A stretch of 26,439 bases of DNA from a virus, in IMG/VR virus record IMGVR_UViG_3300035698_016065, positions 1 through 26,439 of that record; one strand, given 5' to 3'. The notes below the pieces were generated by a model. It searched no databases and was not told the origin of the DNA. It worked only from the letters and a program-made list of their open reading frames with translations. Shown in pieces: positions 1 to 8,857 of the stretch (positions are counted from its first letter, which is position 1; each line of letters opens with the position of its first letter). The translations under genes and the position numbers were made by a program.

Positions 1-225
1 CCTCCGGTAGCACCTCCTACACCTACTCCTCCACCAATGCCTCCGGTAGCACCTCCTCCACCAATGCCTCCGGTAGCACCTCCTACACCTACTCCTCCAC
101 CAATGCCTCCGGTAGCACCTCCTACACCTACTCCTCCACCAATGCCTCCGGTAGCACCTCCTCCACCAATGCCTCCGGTAGCACCTCCTACACCTACTCC
201 TCCACCAATGCCTCCGGTAGCACCT
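1..225 (+). repeat. Coding tandem repeat, 39- and 27-nt units
   Basis: In-frame units begin with ATG at 37, 64, 103, 142, 169 and 208. The spacings are 27, 39, 39, 27 and 39 nt, and a 36-nt remnant of a 39-nt unit occupies 1-36. The units are almost identical at the DNA level, which points to recent expansion or contraction by slippage or unequal recombination. The repeat probably continues upstream of the window. Confidence 0.9.
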
Positions 226-444
226 GGAATTCCCCCAACAATGCCTCCACCTCCACCGGTCCCAGTATCTCCTGTTTCTAGTGTGCCCCCACCTCCTGCC
301 CCAATGCCTCCGGTAGCACCTCCAGTAGCACCTCCGATTGCTCCTGCTCCCACATCTGCTCCACCTCCTACTGCTCATAATCCATCAGCTGCAGATGCTG
401 CCCTGGCAGATCTGCAGGCATCGATAGGCGCACTTAAATCATAG
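1..444 (+). CDS. Proline-rich repeat protein, C-terminal part (partial)
   Basis: The frame is open from the first base, so the true start lies upstream of the window. The visible 147 residues are mostly Pro, Ala, Val, Thr and Met in tandem units of 13 residues (MPPVAPPTPTPPP) and 9 residues (MPPVAPPPP). A looser Pro/Ala/Ser stretch follows, then a short non-repetitive tail (AADAALADLQASIGALKS) that could form an amphipathic helix. Such low-complexity, extended segments occur in virion linkers, tail-fibre stalks and surface proteins, but no family can be named. The function is unknown. The C-terminal helix may be an anchoring or oligomerisation point (inference). Confidence 0.75.
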   Translation, partial: PPVAPPTPTPPPMPPVAPPPPMPPVAPPTPTPPPMPPVAPPTPTPPPMPPVAPPPPMPPVAPPTPTPPPMPPVAPGIPPTMPPPPPVPVSPVSSVPPPPAPMPPVAPPVAPPIAPAPTSAPPPTAHNPSAADAALADLQASIGALKS

Positions 445-478
445 GATTATCAGTGCTAATATAACAAAATATAAGAGA

Positions 479-506
479 GTCCCTGGTTTTTCACGAGACC
501 AGGGAC
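479..506 (+). terminator. Hairpin between proline-rich gene and recA
   Basis: A perfect 9-bp stem pairs GTCCCTGGT (479-487) with ACCAGGGAC (498-506) around a 10-nt loop. It lies in the 79-nt gap after the stop codon at 444. The downstream run ATCTTTCT is only moderately T-rich, so termination may be partial. It separates the proline-rich gene from the recA operon. Confidence 0.6.
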
Positions 507-523
507 ATCTTTCTAATTCTATT

Positions 524-1654
524 ATGACTATAACCGACGAGATGAAGAAGCTAGGAGTTACTACTCTCGCTTCCGGTAAATACGAAGGAAATGCTAAGGG
601 GTGGATTAAGTCAGATATCTCATCTCTTAATCGCATTCTTGGGGGAGGTCTACCTCATGGTAGGCTTATTGAGATTTATGGCGCAGAAGCTGGGGGTAAG
701 ACCTCGTTTGGGTTAGAATATGCTGCCCAACTCCAGAAAACGGGAGGAATAGTAGTCTTCATAGACGCAGAACATTCAGCGAGTCCTGCATGGTTTGCTA
801 ATCTAGGAGTAGACATCAGTAATATGTTGTACATACAATCTACTCCAGAGATGCCACTAGCTCTGGAAGATGTATATGAGAAGATAGAAAAGATAGTAAA
901 GCTTTTACATGAGAAACATCCTAAAACTCCTGTCCTAGTCATTTGGGATTCTGCCACTGCCACTCCTTCCAGAGCTCGTCTGAATGGAGCATATGGAGAT
1001 TCTCTTATGGCAGATGCAGCAAGAGCCAATTCCCAAGGTCTTCAGAAGTTGATTCAAGTAATAGGATCTACAAATTGTTGTCTCCTTATTATCAACCAGA
1101 TGAGAGATGGAGTTGGGCCTTATGCGGGAGGTTCTAAGCCTACTGGTGGTAAAGCATTCAAATTCTATGCATCGATTAGAATAAAAGCGTCTAAGAGTTA
1201 CGGAGTGGAATACAAGAATGAGATAACTGGAGAAATAATAGGGCATGGGTTAGAATTCTATGTGGAGAAGAACAAAGTTGGAATTCCTTATCGTAGAGCT
1301 AAGATTGACATGTTCTTTGATTCTAGAGGACTTGACGGTGTGAATTCAGTCTACCATTCTCTCAATGAACTAAAGATACTTCTCCCTGCAGGTTCGGCCG
1401 GCAAGAAACTCATTCTCCCAGGAGGAACTGAGCTGAAATTCAAATTAGATGACTGGAGGAAGATCTACGAGGAGAATAAGGAGGTAATCGATCACATCCT
1501 AGAAGAATACATAGACGATTCTGAGGGAGAGACCAAGCCTCCTGATATACCGGAAGAACAACCTACCGGAGTAGACACAACGGACGTCTCTAAAGGCACT
1601 TCCAGGACGTACAAAATAACTCCTGCAAAAAAGAACGTTAAGAAGTCTAAATGA
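524..1654 (+). CDS. recA: RecA/UvsX-type recombinase
   Basis: A strand-exchange ATPase of 376 residues, near the usual RecA length. It has Walker A GAEAGGKTS (53-61), the catalytic Glu in FIDAEHS (E83), Walker B VLVIWD (137-142), and the block INQMRDGVG followed by GGKAFKFYASIRI (about 189-220). This last block corresponds to the RecA L2/ATP-cap region. The motifs are closer to bacterial RecA than to T4 UvsX. The C-terminus is a hydrophilic Asp/Glu- then Lys-rich tail. It is first in an operon with a Cas4/RecB-like nuclease and a RuvC-like resolvase, which supports a role in recombination-dependent replication or repair. No Shine-Dalgarno sequence is seen; the start is preceded by TTCTATT. 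Confidence 0.95.
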   Translation: MTITDEMKKLGVTTLASGKYEGNAKGWIKSDISSLNRILGGGLPHGRLIEIYGAEAGGKTSFGLEYAAQLQKTGGIVVFIDAEHSASPAWFANLGVDISNMLYIQSTPEMPLALEDVYEKIEKIVKLLHEKHPKTPVLVIWDSATATPSRARLNGAYGDSLMADAARANSQGLQKLIQVIGSTNCCLLIINQMRDGVGPYAGGSKPTGGKAFKFYASIRIKASKSYGVEYKNEITGEIIGHGLEFYVEKNKVGIPYRRAKIDMFFDSRGLDGVNSVYHSLNELKILLPAGSAGKKLILPGGTELKFKLDDWRKIYEENKEVIDHILEEYIDDSEGETKPPDIPEEQPTGVDTTDVSKGTSRTYKITPAKKNVKKSK

Positions 1655-2451
1655 GTTCTATTTCGATGAAGATGGCCGATATGGCCTGGAGCTGGTCTCG
1701 ACTTGATGTCATGAGACAGTGTCCATACCGATTCTATCTTCAGTTTATCACCAAGCAGCCAATTGAAATAGATTCTATCTGGATGGACATAGGAGGAGAG
1801 GTTCATCAGTTAGCTGACTGGCTCGTCAAGAGTTCTGGAGTAACGAAAAAGGTGTCTACTCGAGAACAAATCCAAGACAAGATACAAGACCTTCATACTA
1901 GGTATCCGGATCAAGTGTCATTAATCGATAGGGCGATTGATACTCTTCTCTCTAAGATAACCGTTGATACTTCTTCTATCACAGAATCTGAACTATCTGT
2001 TTCATTAGATGACAACCTATTAATAGTTCCATGGTTTTCTAGGCAGTCGTTTTTCAGGATAAAGGTAGATTATATTCGGCTCCATGTGGATTCTGAGAAT
2101 TCTCAGCTGCATATTCATATTATGGATTGGAAGTTGGGTAAGAAGTTCGTAGGGTGTGATCAACTAGAGGTTTATTGTAGTTTTGTGATTAACAAAATCC
2201 TAGAAGACTTTCTATCCAAGCATCCAGGATATGTGATGCCGGTAGATAACATTACCCTGGAAGTTGTATATCTCTCTTCTGGGGAATCTGAGAAAAGAGT
2301 TGTTTCTTTTGATGTTTTAGAAGAAACTAGGAAAAGAATTCTTGACGAGATCTCGGTGTACTCTCGACTTCCAGAGTTGGATCCTACACCATCTCCAGAA
2401 AAATGTTCTAAATGTTTTTATCCAACTATCTGCAAGTATTCTATGACGTAA
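1651..2451 (+). CDS. PD-(D/E)XK nuclease, Cas4/RecB-like with Fe-S cysteines
   Basis: A 266-residue nuclease of the PD-(D/E)XK superfamily. Visible motifs are the N-terminal S-x6-C-P-x2-F signature with C24, G-E-V-H (49-52), D140 in KVDYIRL, the catalytic D-W-K at 159-161, and the Q-x3-Y helix (Q171, Y175). C252, C255 and C261 near the C-terminus together with C24 form the spacing expected for a Cas4/AddB-type 4Fe-4S cluster. Members act as ssDNA or dsDNA end-processing exonucleases. Its ATG overlaps the recA stop (ATGA), so the two are probably translationally coupled and act in the same pathway. No CRISPR array is present, so a recombination role is favoured over spacer acquisition. Confidence 0.88.
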   Translation: MSSISMKMADMAWSWSRLDVMRQCPYRFYLQFITKQPIEIDSIWMDIGGEVHQLADWLVKSSGVTKKVSTREQIQDKIQDLHTRYPDQVSLIDRAIDTLLSKITVDTSSITESELSVSLDDNLLIVPWFSRQSFFRIKVDYIRLHVDSENSQLHIHIMDWKLGKKFVGCDQLEVYCSFVINKILEDFLSKHPGYVMPVDNITLEVVYLSSGESEKRVVSFDVLEETRKRILDEISVYSRLPELDPTPSPEKCSKCFYPTICKYSMT

Positions 2452-3105
2452 ATGGGAAGAAAGAAATCGTATGATTCGTATTTAAATCACCGATATGTAT
2501 TGGGAATGGATGTTAGCCAACGTAATTGTGGCTTGTATCTCTTCCCACTTTCTGGTCTCATTTCTAATTGTAAGTTTGCTTCTTATGATCTAGGGGGATT
2601 CAATCTTAAGGATGAATCTAGAAATTCGTTTAATGAACAATGTTTATACAGGCTTAAGTCTCGTATTGTTTCGTTTGCAGCTGAATATCATGTTGTCCTA
2701 GCAGTTATAGAGGAACATGCGTTTAGCCGATTACATCGAATAGCCTGGGGAGCAGAGAGAGTTGGAGTAGCTAAGGTAACTGCCGCGTTCGAACTAGGGA
2801 ATAATATCCCAGTTATTGATGTAGCTCCTACTTCTCGTCAGAAGTATATAACAACTATTGCCAACAGTAAGAAAGACAAGGATGTTGTTCAACGTAATTT
2901 AACTAATCTCGGGTATCCATATTCAACTGAACATGATGCAGATGCTGCAGTGTTAGCAATGATAGGAACCTTTTGTATACGACCAAATAAGTTTCTCCCT
3001 CCTAGATCCGTAGAAGTTGTAGAATCTGTAAAAGAGAAAAATAAGAAGAAGTTACAACAGGTAATCCTCAAACCAGATTGCTCACTATGGCCTACAGACC
3101 TATAG
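2452..3105 (+). CDS. RuvC-like Holliday junction resolvase (RNase H fold)
   Basis: A 217-residue protein with RuvC-type acidic residues: D20 in VLGMDVS, E87/E88 in VIEEHA, and the C-terminal HDADAAVLAM motif (D162, D164). The middle motif DVAPTSRQKY, followed by a Lys-rich segment, fits the substrate-binding part of the fold. The family cleaves branched DNA such as Holliday junctions, which a phage needs before packaging recombined DNA. It starts directly after the stop of the preceding nuclease. The last ~45 residues are Lys-rich and unlike canonical RuvC; they may bind DNA. Confidence 0.85.
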   Translation: MGRKKSYDSYLNHRYVLGMDVSQRNCGLYLFPLSGLISNCKFASYDLGGFNLKDESRNSFNEQCLYRLKSRIVSFAAEYHVVLAVIEEHAFSRLHRIAWGAERVGVAKVTAAFELGNNIPVIDVAPTSRQKYITTIANSKKDKDVVQRNLTNLGYPYSTEHDADAAVLAMIGTFCIRPNKFLPPRSVEVVESVKEKNKKKLQQVILKPDCSLWPTDL

Positions 3106-3830
3106 GAAAATTATTTGCTGCTAAAGAGACTGAAGAGTTCTTTGAAGAGCTCAGACAATTTGAAACTCTTGAAGATATCCATATCACAGATCACCTGGCG
3201 TATCTCCTGTCTATCATGATTGAGATTGTTATGATCAAGAATAGGTGGTTAGATCCCAAGGGAGTCAATGGAATCGCAGAAGATACTATCCAGGAGATCT
3301 ATATTCAAGTCCCTAGACTACTACGGAATGTTTGGAAGAGAATGCAGAGCCCTGAAAGACATATCGAGAATCTCTATTCATATCTCTTCAGGGCTCTACA
3401 ATCCCTGGGATGTAATGTATTCGCGAAACGTAATAACAACCTAGAATTTATTAGTGAGATAGAAGATTATGTCGATGACCAGCAATCTAAGGGGGAATTG
3501 ATTGACCATATTCCCTGTGTATATTCAGAAATATCAAATCATGAAATAGAACATCTTCTGGAACAAGTTATCGATGCACTAGACTTCCCATATAATGGGA
3601 AAAATTTGTTAGCGTGTTTCGTCCTATGTGAACGATACAAAGATAACCTTCAACTAGACTACGACGAAGACGTCAAGATAATATCTCAAATAGTAGATGC
3701 AAATGAACGATGGTTACTATGGTGTAAAGTTAACGCACTGATTCTCAATTCAATCTCCAGCTTATATGAGACAATCCACAAACAAGCTACTCCCCAATAC
3801 AGAGAACAGTTTATCGGATCATTTTCTTAA
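3087..3830 (+). CDS. Possible sigma-factor-like protein (region 2-like)
   Basis: An upstream ATG at 3078 is also possible; I prefer 3087, which shortens the overlap with the resolvase gene. With this start (247 residues), positions 64-110 contain AEDTIQEIYIQV, a basic helix, and LYSYLFRALQSLGCN. This resembles sigma-70 region 2 (E-D-x-x-Q-E ... Y-L-x-x-x-x-x-N). The rest of the protein has no clear region 4. Phage late sigma factors such as T4 gp55 and SPO1 gp28/gp34 are similarly minimal. If correct, it could direct host RNA polymerase to the TATAAG-containing elements at 10449 and 20431. The similarity is weak and the call is tentative. Confidence 0.4.
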   Translation: MAYRPIGKLFAAKETEEFFEELRQFETLEDIHITDHLAYLLSIMIEIVMIKNRWLDPKGVNGIAEDTIQEIYIQVPRLLRNVWKRMQSPERHIENLYSYLFRALQSLGCNVFAKRNNNLEFISEIEDYVDDQQSKGELIDHIPCVYSEISNHEIEHLLEQVIDALDFPYNGKNLLACFVLCERYKDNLQLDYDEDVKIISQIVDANERWLLWCKVNALILNSISSLYETIHKQATPQYREQFIGSFS

Positions 3831-4224
3831 GATCTACCAACGAACACTCTTTCCGGAGCTTGTTGAGATTCTTGGGTATAGCACAGCCATAAAATTGATC
3901 AATTCATTGGGAGGTCGAAGCATCTACATCCCTTCTCAATCGGATCTCTCCATTATATTGAGAGATCATGATATCTTTACCTCTCTCTTCGGTAAAACTG
4001 GAGAAACTGCTAAGAAGATGAGATCAAAGATGAGTAATAAATACAATATTCGAGTCAATGAGGTGAGAGCTGTATTCAGAATACAGAGAGAAGTGAGTGA
4101 GAATCCCATGAAGTCCAGGGGAGGTAGGACTAGAAACGAAATCAAACAGCTTGCTAGAGACATACGAGATTGTGGATATAATTTGAGAGATCTAACAGTC
4201 AAGAAATACAAAAGGCTGACATAA
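3766..4224 (+). CDS. Mor-like transcription regulator
   Basis: A 152-residue protein. Residues about 30-56 (LFPELVEILGYSTAIKLI, then NSLGGRSIYIPS) match the dimerisation core of the Mu Mor/C activator family: two helices, then G-G-x-x-x-Y-I-P. A basic helical segment follows (about 75-110) and could be the DNA-binding part. The C-terminus is Arg/Lys-rich. The ATG at 3766 overlaps the previous gene by 65 nt, and I see no later ATG before the Mor core. It lies beside the possible sigma-like gene, so the pair may control a later transcription phase (inference). Confidence 0.5.
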   Translation: MRQSTNKLLPNTENSLSDHFLKIYQRTLFPELVEILGYSTAIKLINSLGGRSIYIPSQSDLSIILRDHDIFTSLFGKTGETAKKMRSKMSNKYNIRVNEVRAVFRIQREVSENPMKSRGGRTRNEIKQLARDIRDCGYNLRDLTVKKYKRLT

Positions 4225-4862
4225 TGGCAAAGTCTAAGATATCTCCAGAAGAAGCTAAGGCTGCTATTGATGCTCAACTTAGGAGTATAGCTATATCTGC
4301 GTCAGAAGAAGATATCGAGATGTCTATCCTGGATAGACAGGCTCGTAAAGCAGTTACTAATGTGTTTCTTGATGGGCATGTTAGACTTCAAAATTATCTA
4401 CTAGCTTCTGCTACAAATAAGATGCAGATGGCTGACAAGTTCGTGACCACTCTTAACAAGATTCACGACAGGCTATTCTCGGATGAGATAATAAACTCAG
4501 TAAGTGATGTTTCTAAGCTATTGGAGATGTTCGAATCTGTATTCGACAGACTTCTATCTCTATCTTCTTCAATAGATACTCATAGGAATGAATTGAAAAC
4601 AATGTTGGAAGAGGGTCTTCTTACCTCTCCAACTGTTACTGACGGAGATATAGAAAAGGATCCAACAATTACCGATTCTACTATCAATAATATCTCCCGG
4701 AAAAAGATTCAAATGGCTTATAAGGTTATTATCGAAACTCTTATGAAGCATGGAGAAGACAGTTCTTTTGTAAAGGACATGGAATTGCACAACCAGATGT
4801 CTAATACCAAAAAAGCAAATGCTTCAGTAGTAGATGTAGAAGACACAAGCGATGTCAGATGA
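4224..4862 (+). CDS. Unknown protein upstream of TerL; candidate small terminase
   Basis: A 212-residue, mostly alpha-helical, hydrophilic protein with no recognised motif. Its start shares one base with the preceding stop (TAATG), and its end overlaps terL by 11 nt. The position directly before the large terminase gene, the size and the helical character are typical of TerS, the DNA-recognition subunit of the packaging motor. The sequence itself gives no proof of this. Confidence 0.55.
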   Translation: MAKSKISPEEAKAAIDAQLRSIAISASEEDIEMSILDRQARKAVTNVFLDGHVRLQNYLLASATNKMQMADKFVTTLNKIHDRLFSDEIINSVSDVSKLLEMFESVFDRLLSLSSSIDTHRNELKTMLEEGLLTSPTVTDGDIEKDPTITDSTINNISRKKIQMAYKVIIETLMKHGEDSSFVKDMELHNQMSNTKKANASVVDVEDTSDVR

Positions 4863-7035
4863 ATTAGACATTATAGATCCTCAGCAGATTAGAGAACATC
4901 TTAAGGGATATAACTTATCTGCAAGTGAGACTAGAGTCCTTCTCCAAGCATTAGAAGAGACTCAGTCTCATGGTGTTTCACGAACCTTGAATAGTCTTCA
5001 ATCTCTTGATTGGAAGGAGGAGCCTGTAAGTGCCCGTGAGTTCATTTCTAATCCTCATTATCTTGGATTTCTAAAAGACAGTGTCTACCCAGGTGTCCTA
5101 GAAGATTTCATATCTACGATAGATCGTCCAATTCCAATCCTAGAGCTCATCCTTTCCGGATCGTTACGTTGGGGTAAGTCTTATCTTGCAGCTCTTGTTA
5201 TCTGTTATCATCTGTATCGACTGGGATGTATGAAGAATCCCCATGCGTGGTTAGATATTTCTCCAGGGACTTCTATCTATATTATCAATCTCTCTGTCAC
5301 CGGGGATCAAGCTGAGGAGGGTATCTTCTCCGATGTTCGTAATATGACGGATAACTCTCCATGGTTTACTCAGAAATTTCCTAGGAATAAGAGAAAATCA
5401 TCTGTTCTTCTATTTCCAAATAATATCATCTGTAAAGCAGGCAACTCCTCGGAATTCTCAGCCATTGGTAAGAATGCTTATATTGGAGTTGTAGACGAGT
5501 CTAACTTCTTCGGTATCAAGAAGAAGTCTCAACGATCATTAGATGCATCTGGTGAATTTGACCAGGCTAAAACCTTGTATGAAGCGTTGATCAAACGTAT
5601 TCGACTTACGTATACCAGTAATGGTATCCAACAAGGTCTTGGAATTCTAGCATCTTCTGCCCGATATCCCCAAGATTACATCGAGAGAAAGGTGGAATTC
5701 CTCAAGGGTATGAAAAGGAAGAAAATGTTTGACGGAACTACACTGGTTCTCAGACATTCTTCGTGGGAGGTCAATCCTGCCAAGTTTATCCAGGCGAAGT
5801 TCAGAGTAGAAGTTGGAGACCGAACTAAGAGATCTAGGATCATTGATGAGGACAAACTCAAGACAGATCCAATGTATGAAGAGATCCAGGGGAGGATCAT
5901 CGAAGTTCCTGGGGAGTTGCGTACATTCTTCGAAGAGGACATTGATGGAGCTCTCAGAGACTTAGCAGGTATCTCTACTGCTTCTATTACTCCGTTTTTC
6001 AAGAATCGAGAAGCTATTGCAGCTGCTTTCACTTCAGATATTCAATTCTATGTTCATCCGATCTCTCGAGAAATCTCTTTGGACCTAGAAGAACCTCTGA
6101 ATATCAAAAATCTATGTGTTACAGACAGAGCAGGAAGACAGTTCCCCAGATTCAACCCAGGTATGCCCAGGGGAGTAGCAATCGATTTCTCTAAAGCTGG
6201 TGAGAAGAATGACCCAACAGGCATTGCTATTGGACATGTATCCGGATATAAAGAGGTCAAGATTATAGATCCTCAGACATTGAGAGAGGATAAACTGGTA
6301 AGACCTATTATTTGGATTGATTATGTGTGTCGAGTCAGAGCCCTAGAGACTGGAGAACTTGACCAGGATAGAGTTCTTAATCTTATATTCAAGCTCCGGA
6401 TATTCGGGTTTAATATCGCATTTGCAATTGCTGATCAATATCAATCCCATGGAATGCTTCAAACTATCCGTAAGAAGGGGATAGATGCACGAGTAAAATC
6501 ATCTAGAGAGAAGAAGTATAAACCTTACGATGTCTGGAAACGAGCTGTTTATGAGGGACGGTTTAACTGTTACCCGTACGAACCTCTTTTGGAGGAAATG
6601 GCAGACCTACAAGACGAAAAGGGGATCATCGACCATCCCCCAGGAGGAACAAATGATTTATGCGATGCAGTTGCTAATCTAGTAGATGAGTTAAGTAATC
6701 GGTATTTTGAATCTGATAATAAAGCAATTCCTTACATAGTAGAACCTACTGGAGGTCTTTCTGATACAGATGTGGACCATGCTATTCTTACTCAGGAGTT
6801 AGAAGTGGATATCTCTACTTCAGAAATCCGAGAAGATCTCATAATGCCTGTTAATCTGTTTGTGACTCAAAACCGAAGAATTGAATGGGACAGATATTCT
6901 AGGGAAGATGCTGCTATTGTCCTATATGTGCTGAAAGAGAAAGCTAAAGAACTGGGGAATCTTAATCGATATGGACAGGCTCAGAAGTGTGTAAACCTGA
7001 TTCAACAGCGAAAACAACAGACATTGGTAAAATAA
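4852..7035 (+). CDS. terL: Terminase large subunit
   Basis: DNA-packaging motor of 727 residues with both domains. The N-terminal ATPase has a variant Walker A, GSLRWGKS (103-110), with the Arg usual in terminases, and Walker B with the catalytic Glu, YIGVVDESNFF (D215, E216). The C-terminal RNase H-fold nuclease shows VAIDFSKAGEKND (D445), FAIADQYQSHG (D528) and GGTNDLCDAV (605 region). An extra ~100 residues at the N-terminus and ~110 after the nuclease make it longer than the common 450-600. It docks at the portal encoded by the next gene, cuts concatemers and pumps DNA into the prohead. Confidence 0.93.
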   Translation: MSDELDIIDPQQIREHLKGYNLSASETRVLLQALEETQSHGVSRTLNSLQSLDWKEEPVSAREFISNPHYLGFLKDSVYPGVLEDFISTIDRPIPILELILSGSLRWGKSYLAALVICYHLYRLGCMKNPHAWLDISPGTSIYIINLSVTGDQAEEGIFSDVRNMTDNSPWFTQKFPRNKRKSSVLLFPNNIICKAGNSSEFSAIGKNAYIGVVDESNFFGIKKKSQRSLDASGEFDQAKTLYEALIKRIRLTYTSNGIQQGLGILASSARYPQDYIERKVEFLKGMKRKKMFDGTTLVLRHSSWEVNPAKFIQAKFRVEVGDRTKRSRIIDEDKLKTDPMYEEIQGRIIEVPGELRTFFEEDIDGALRDLAGISTASITPFFKNREAIAAAFTSDIQFYVHPISREISLDLEEPLNIKNLCVTDRAGRQFPRFNPGMPRGVAIDFSKAGEKNDPTGIAIGHVSGYKEVKIIDPQTLREDKLVRPIIWIDYVCRVRALETGELDQDRVLNLIFKLRIFGFNIAFAIADQYQSHGMLQTIRKKGIDARVKSSREKKYKPYDVWKRAVYEGRFNCYPYEPLLEEMADLQDEKGIIDHPPGGTNDLCDAVANLVDELSNRYFESDNKAIPYIVEPTGGLSDTDVDHAILTQELEVDISTSEIREDLIMPVNLFVTQNRRIEWDRYSREDAAIVLYVLKEKAKELGNLNRYGQAQKCVNLIQQRKQQTLVK

Positions 7036-7056
7036 CCGACACTTTTTTGGATAATT

Positions 7057-8856
7057 ATGGCTAAATCAACTAATGGCGGATTCTTGAGATTTCTGGACAA
7101 TCTTTTTGTCTCTGGAGATGAAGGTAGACTCCCTGGAAAGACCACTGAGACCGCTGTTAATGGCTCCGCGAGCTCTCAGAATGGTTCTTCTGGGGACTTT
7201 ATGGATTTCATCAAGAATGAATTATCTGTAAAAGGAAGCAGAAAAGCTAAGTATAGTGACTTCGACGAATTGGATCAATCCCCTCTTCCTTCCCAGGCAT
7301 TGAATATCTACGCTTCTCTTGTAACGCAGGGAGAAATCGAAGAAGGAGAAGAGTCTTCTACGTATCGAGTAGTTACTAAGAATCAGAAGCAGAAAGAGAT
7401 TTTTGAAGACATGGAGAACCGGACAGATATCAAACGACAGCTGTTTGGTAAGGTTCGATCTGCATGTAAATATGGAATAAGTCCTCAGGAGGTGGTCTTT
7501 AAGCAATTCCATGGGATTACTAAGTTCCAACTAATCAAGCCTTCTAGTTTTCATTATACTAATCCAGATGGATCTACTGATACAGAATATCCATATAGTC
7601 AACGTGGACCAATGGGGGAAGAGCTTGCTAAATTCAAGAAATTTCAGGTCTGTAACTTTGTAATCGATGGAGATGAGAGTCGTATCTATGGGAAGTCTGT
7701 CCTTGAGACTATTCGTAAGACTTCTAAGATAATTGATCTTCTCGAGACTTCGATGGCATTTCGAGAATTGCATAAGGCAATGCAGAGATGGCTGTGGAAG
7801 ATTGATTCTACTGGGTTAGATCCTCAGTCTGCATTTGAGTATTCTCATAAGGTAATGGCTAGGCATAACAAGCCTAGATATATAGATGCTAATGGAAATC
7901 TAAATCTCGCCAGGACTCCAATAGCGGATCAGTCAGATATTGCTCTTCCAACCTACAAGGATGGGGCTGATGTTGGAATTGAAGGACTCCCTCGGGATAA
8001 TGTAGCTCCTTCTCTTGAAGTTCTTCAACACTTCATGTCCAAGTTCTTCGGAGGTATTGCTATCCCGAATTACTATTTCTCATTCGAAGGTAAAAGGCAG
8101 ATCCGTTCAGTCTCTGCTCTTACCTACACAGATATTCTCCTAGCTCGAATTGTATTTAGACTTCAGTCTGCTATTACATCTCCGATGTGGGATGTATACA
8201 ATAATGAATCTCAATTTCACGGGATCGAAGACGATGACTTCAAACTAGTCTTTCCAGTTATTGGAACAGTAGACGAACTCATTCGTTATCAGATTCTGAA
8301 TCTCAAGGTTACTATTGCTAATCAGCTTAGAGTCAACATGAGAATGGTGGATGATGACTGGGTCTATAGTTTCTTGAAATTCAGTGAGCAGGATGCTACT
8401 CGATTGAAAGGTTTCCGTGAACTGGTTAAGAAGAACGAGAATCAGATGATTCAAGATGCTGCTGATGGCGTCTTTATTCAGCCTGTTACCACCTGGGGAG
8501 TAGAAGGAGAAGACTCAGCATTTGACGTCATTACTCCAGCTATTCGACAGATGATAGATTCTGGTCAACTCGGAGAAGGCCAGAAGGAAATCATTCGAGC
8601 AGTTCCAGGTAAGATCCCAGCTGGAATTAATGAGAAGGATAGTATTCTTCCTCGTCACAAGGAGGTCATAGATGCAGCAAGTCACAAAGTTGAAGCAGCT
8701 CAGATGAGACTCATCCAAGAGAGGATGAATTCCGAGAGAACGTTTCAAGCTCTATTGGCTGACTCTAAGATTTCTAAGGCTCTGGAAGATATCAATGAAC
8801 TTGCCAAGATGAGACTGGGTCATGACGATCCATTCAACACAGGAGAGATACATTGA
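7057..8856 (+). CDS. Portal protein
   Basis: A 599-residue portal-family protein forming the ring at the DNA-entry vertex. It lies directly after terL. The segment LPRDNVAPSLEVLQHFMSKF (about 311-330), followed by GGIAIPNYYF, fits the clip/stem part of gp20-like and SPP1-like portals: a Leu-Pro stretch, then a helix, then a small-residue loop ending in Pro. The N-terminal ~45 residues are Gly/Ser/Asn-rich and probably disordered. The C-terminus is a long, charged helix. There is no Shine-Dalgarno; the leader is TTTTTTGGATAATT. Confidence 0.85.
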   Translation: MAKSTNGGFLRFLDNLFVSGDEGRLPGKTTETAVNGSASSQNGSSGDFMDFIKNELSVKGSRKAKYSDFDELDQSPLPSQALNIYASLVTQGEIEEGEESSTYRVVTKNQKQKEIFEDMENRTDIKRQLFGKVRSACKYGISPQEVVFKQFHGITKFQLIKPSSFHYTNPDGSTDTEYPYSQRGPMGEELAKFKKFQVCNFVIDGDESRIYGKSVLETIRKTSKIIDLLETSMAFRELHKAMQRWLWKIDSTGLDPQSAFEYSHKVMARHNKPRYIDANGNLNLARTPIADQSDIALPTYKDGADVGIEGLPRDNVAPSLEVLQHFMSKFFGGIAIPNYYFSFEGKRQIRSVSALTYTDILLARIVFRLQSAITSPMWDVYNNESQFHGIEDDDFKLVFPVIGTVDELIRYQILNLKVTIANQLRVNMRMVDDDWVYSFLKFSEQDATRLKGFRELVKKNENQMIQDAADGVFIQPVTTWGVEGEDSAFDVITPAIRQMIDSGQLGEGQKEIIRAVPGKIPAGINEKDSILPRHKEVIDAASHKVEAAQMRLIQERMNSERTFQALLADSKISKALEDINELAKMRLGHDDPFNTGEIH

Positions 8857-8857
8857 A

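Noticed and set aside
1-225. CRISPR-like array
   Set aside because: The repeats are adjacent coding units without unique spacers; they encode a proline-rich tract in one frame.
935-1246. Minus- and plus-strand frames inside recA
   Set aside because: They overlap the clear recA gene in other frames and show no motifs.
1651-2451. Cas4 as part of a CRISPR system
   Set aside because: No repeats with spacers and no cas1/cas2 genes in the window; the gene is coupled to recA, so a recombination nuclease is more likely.
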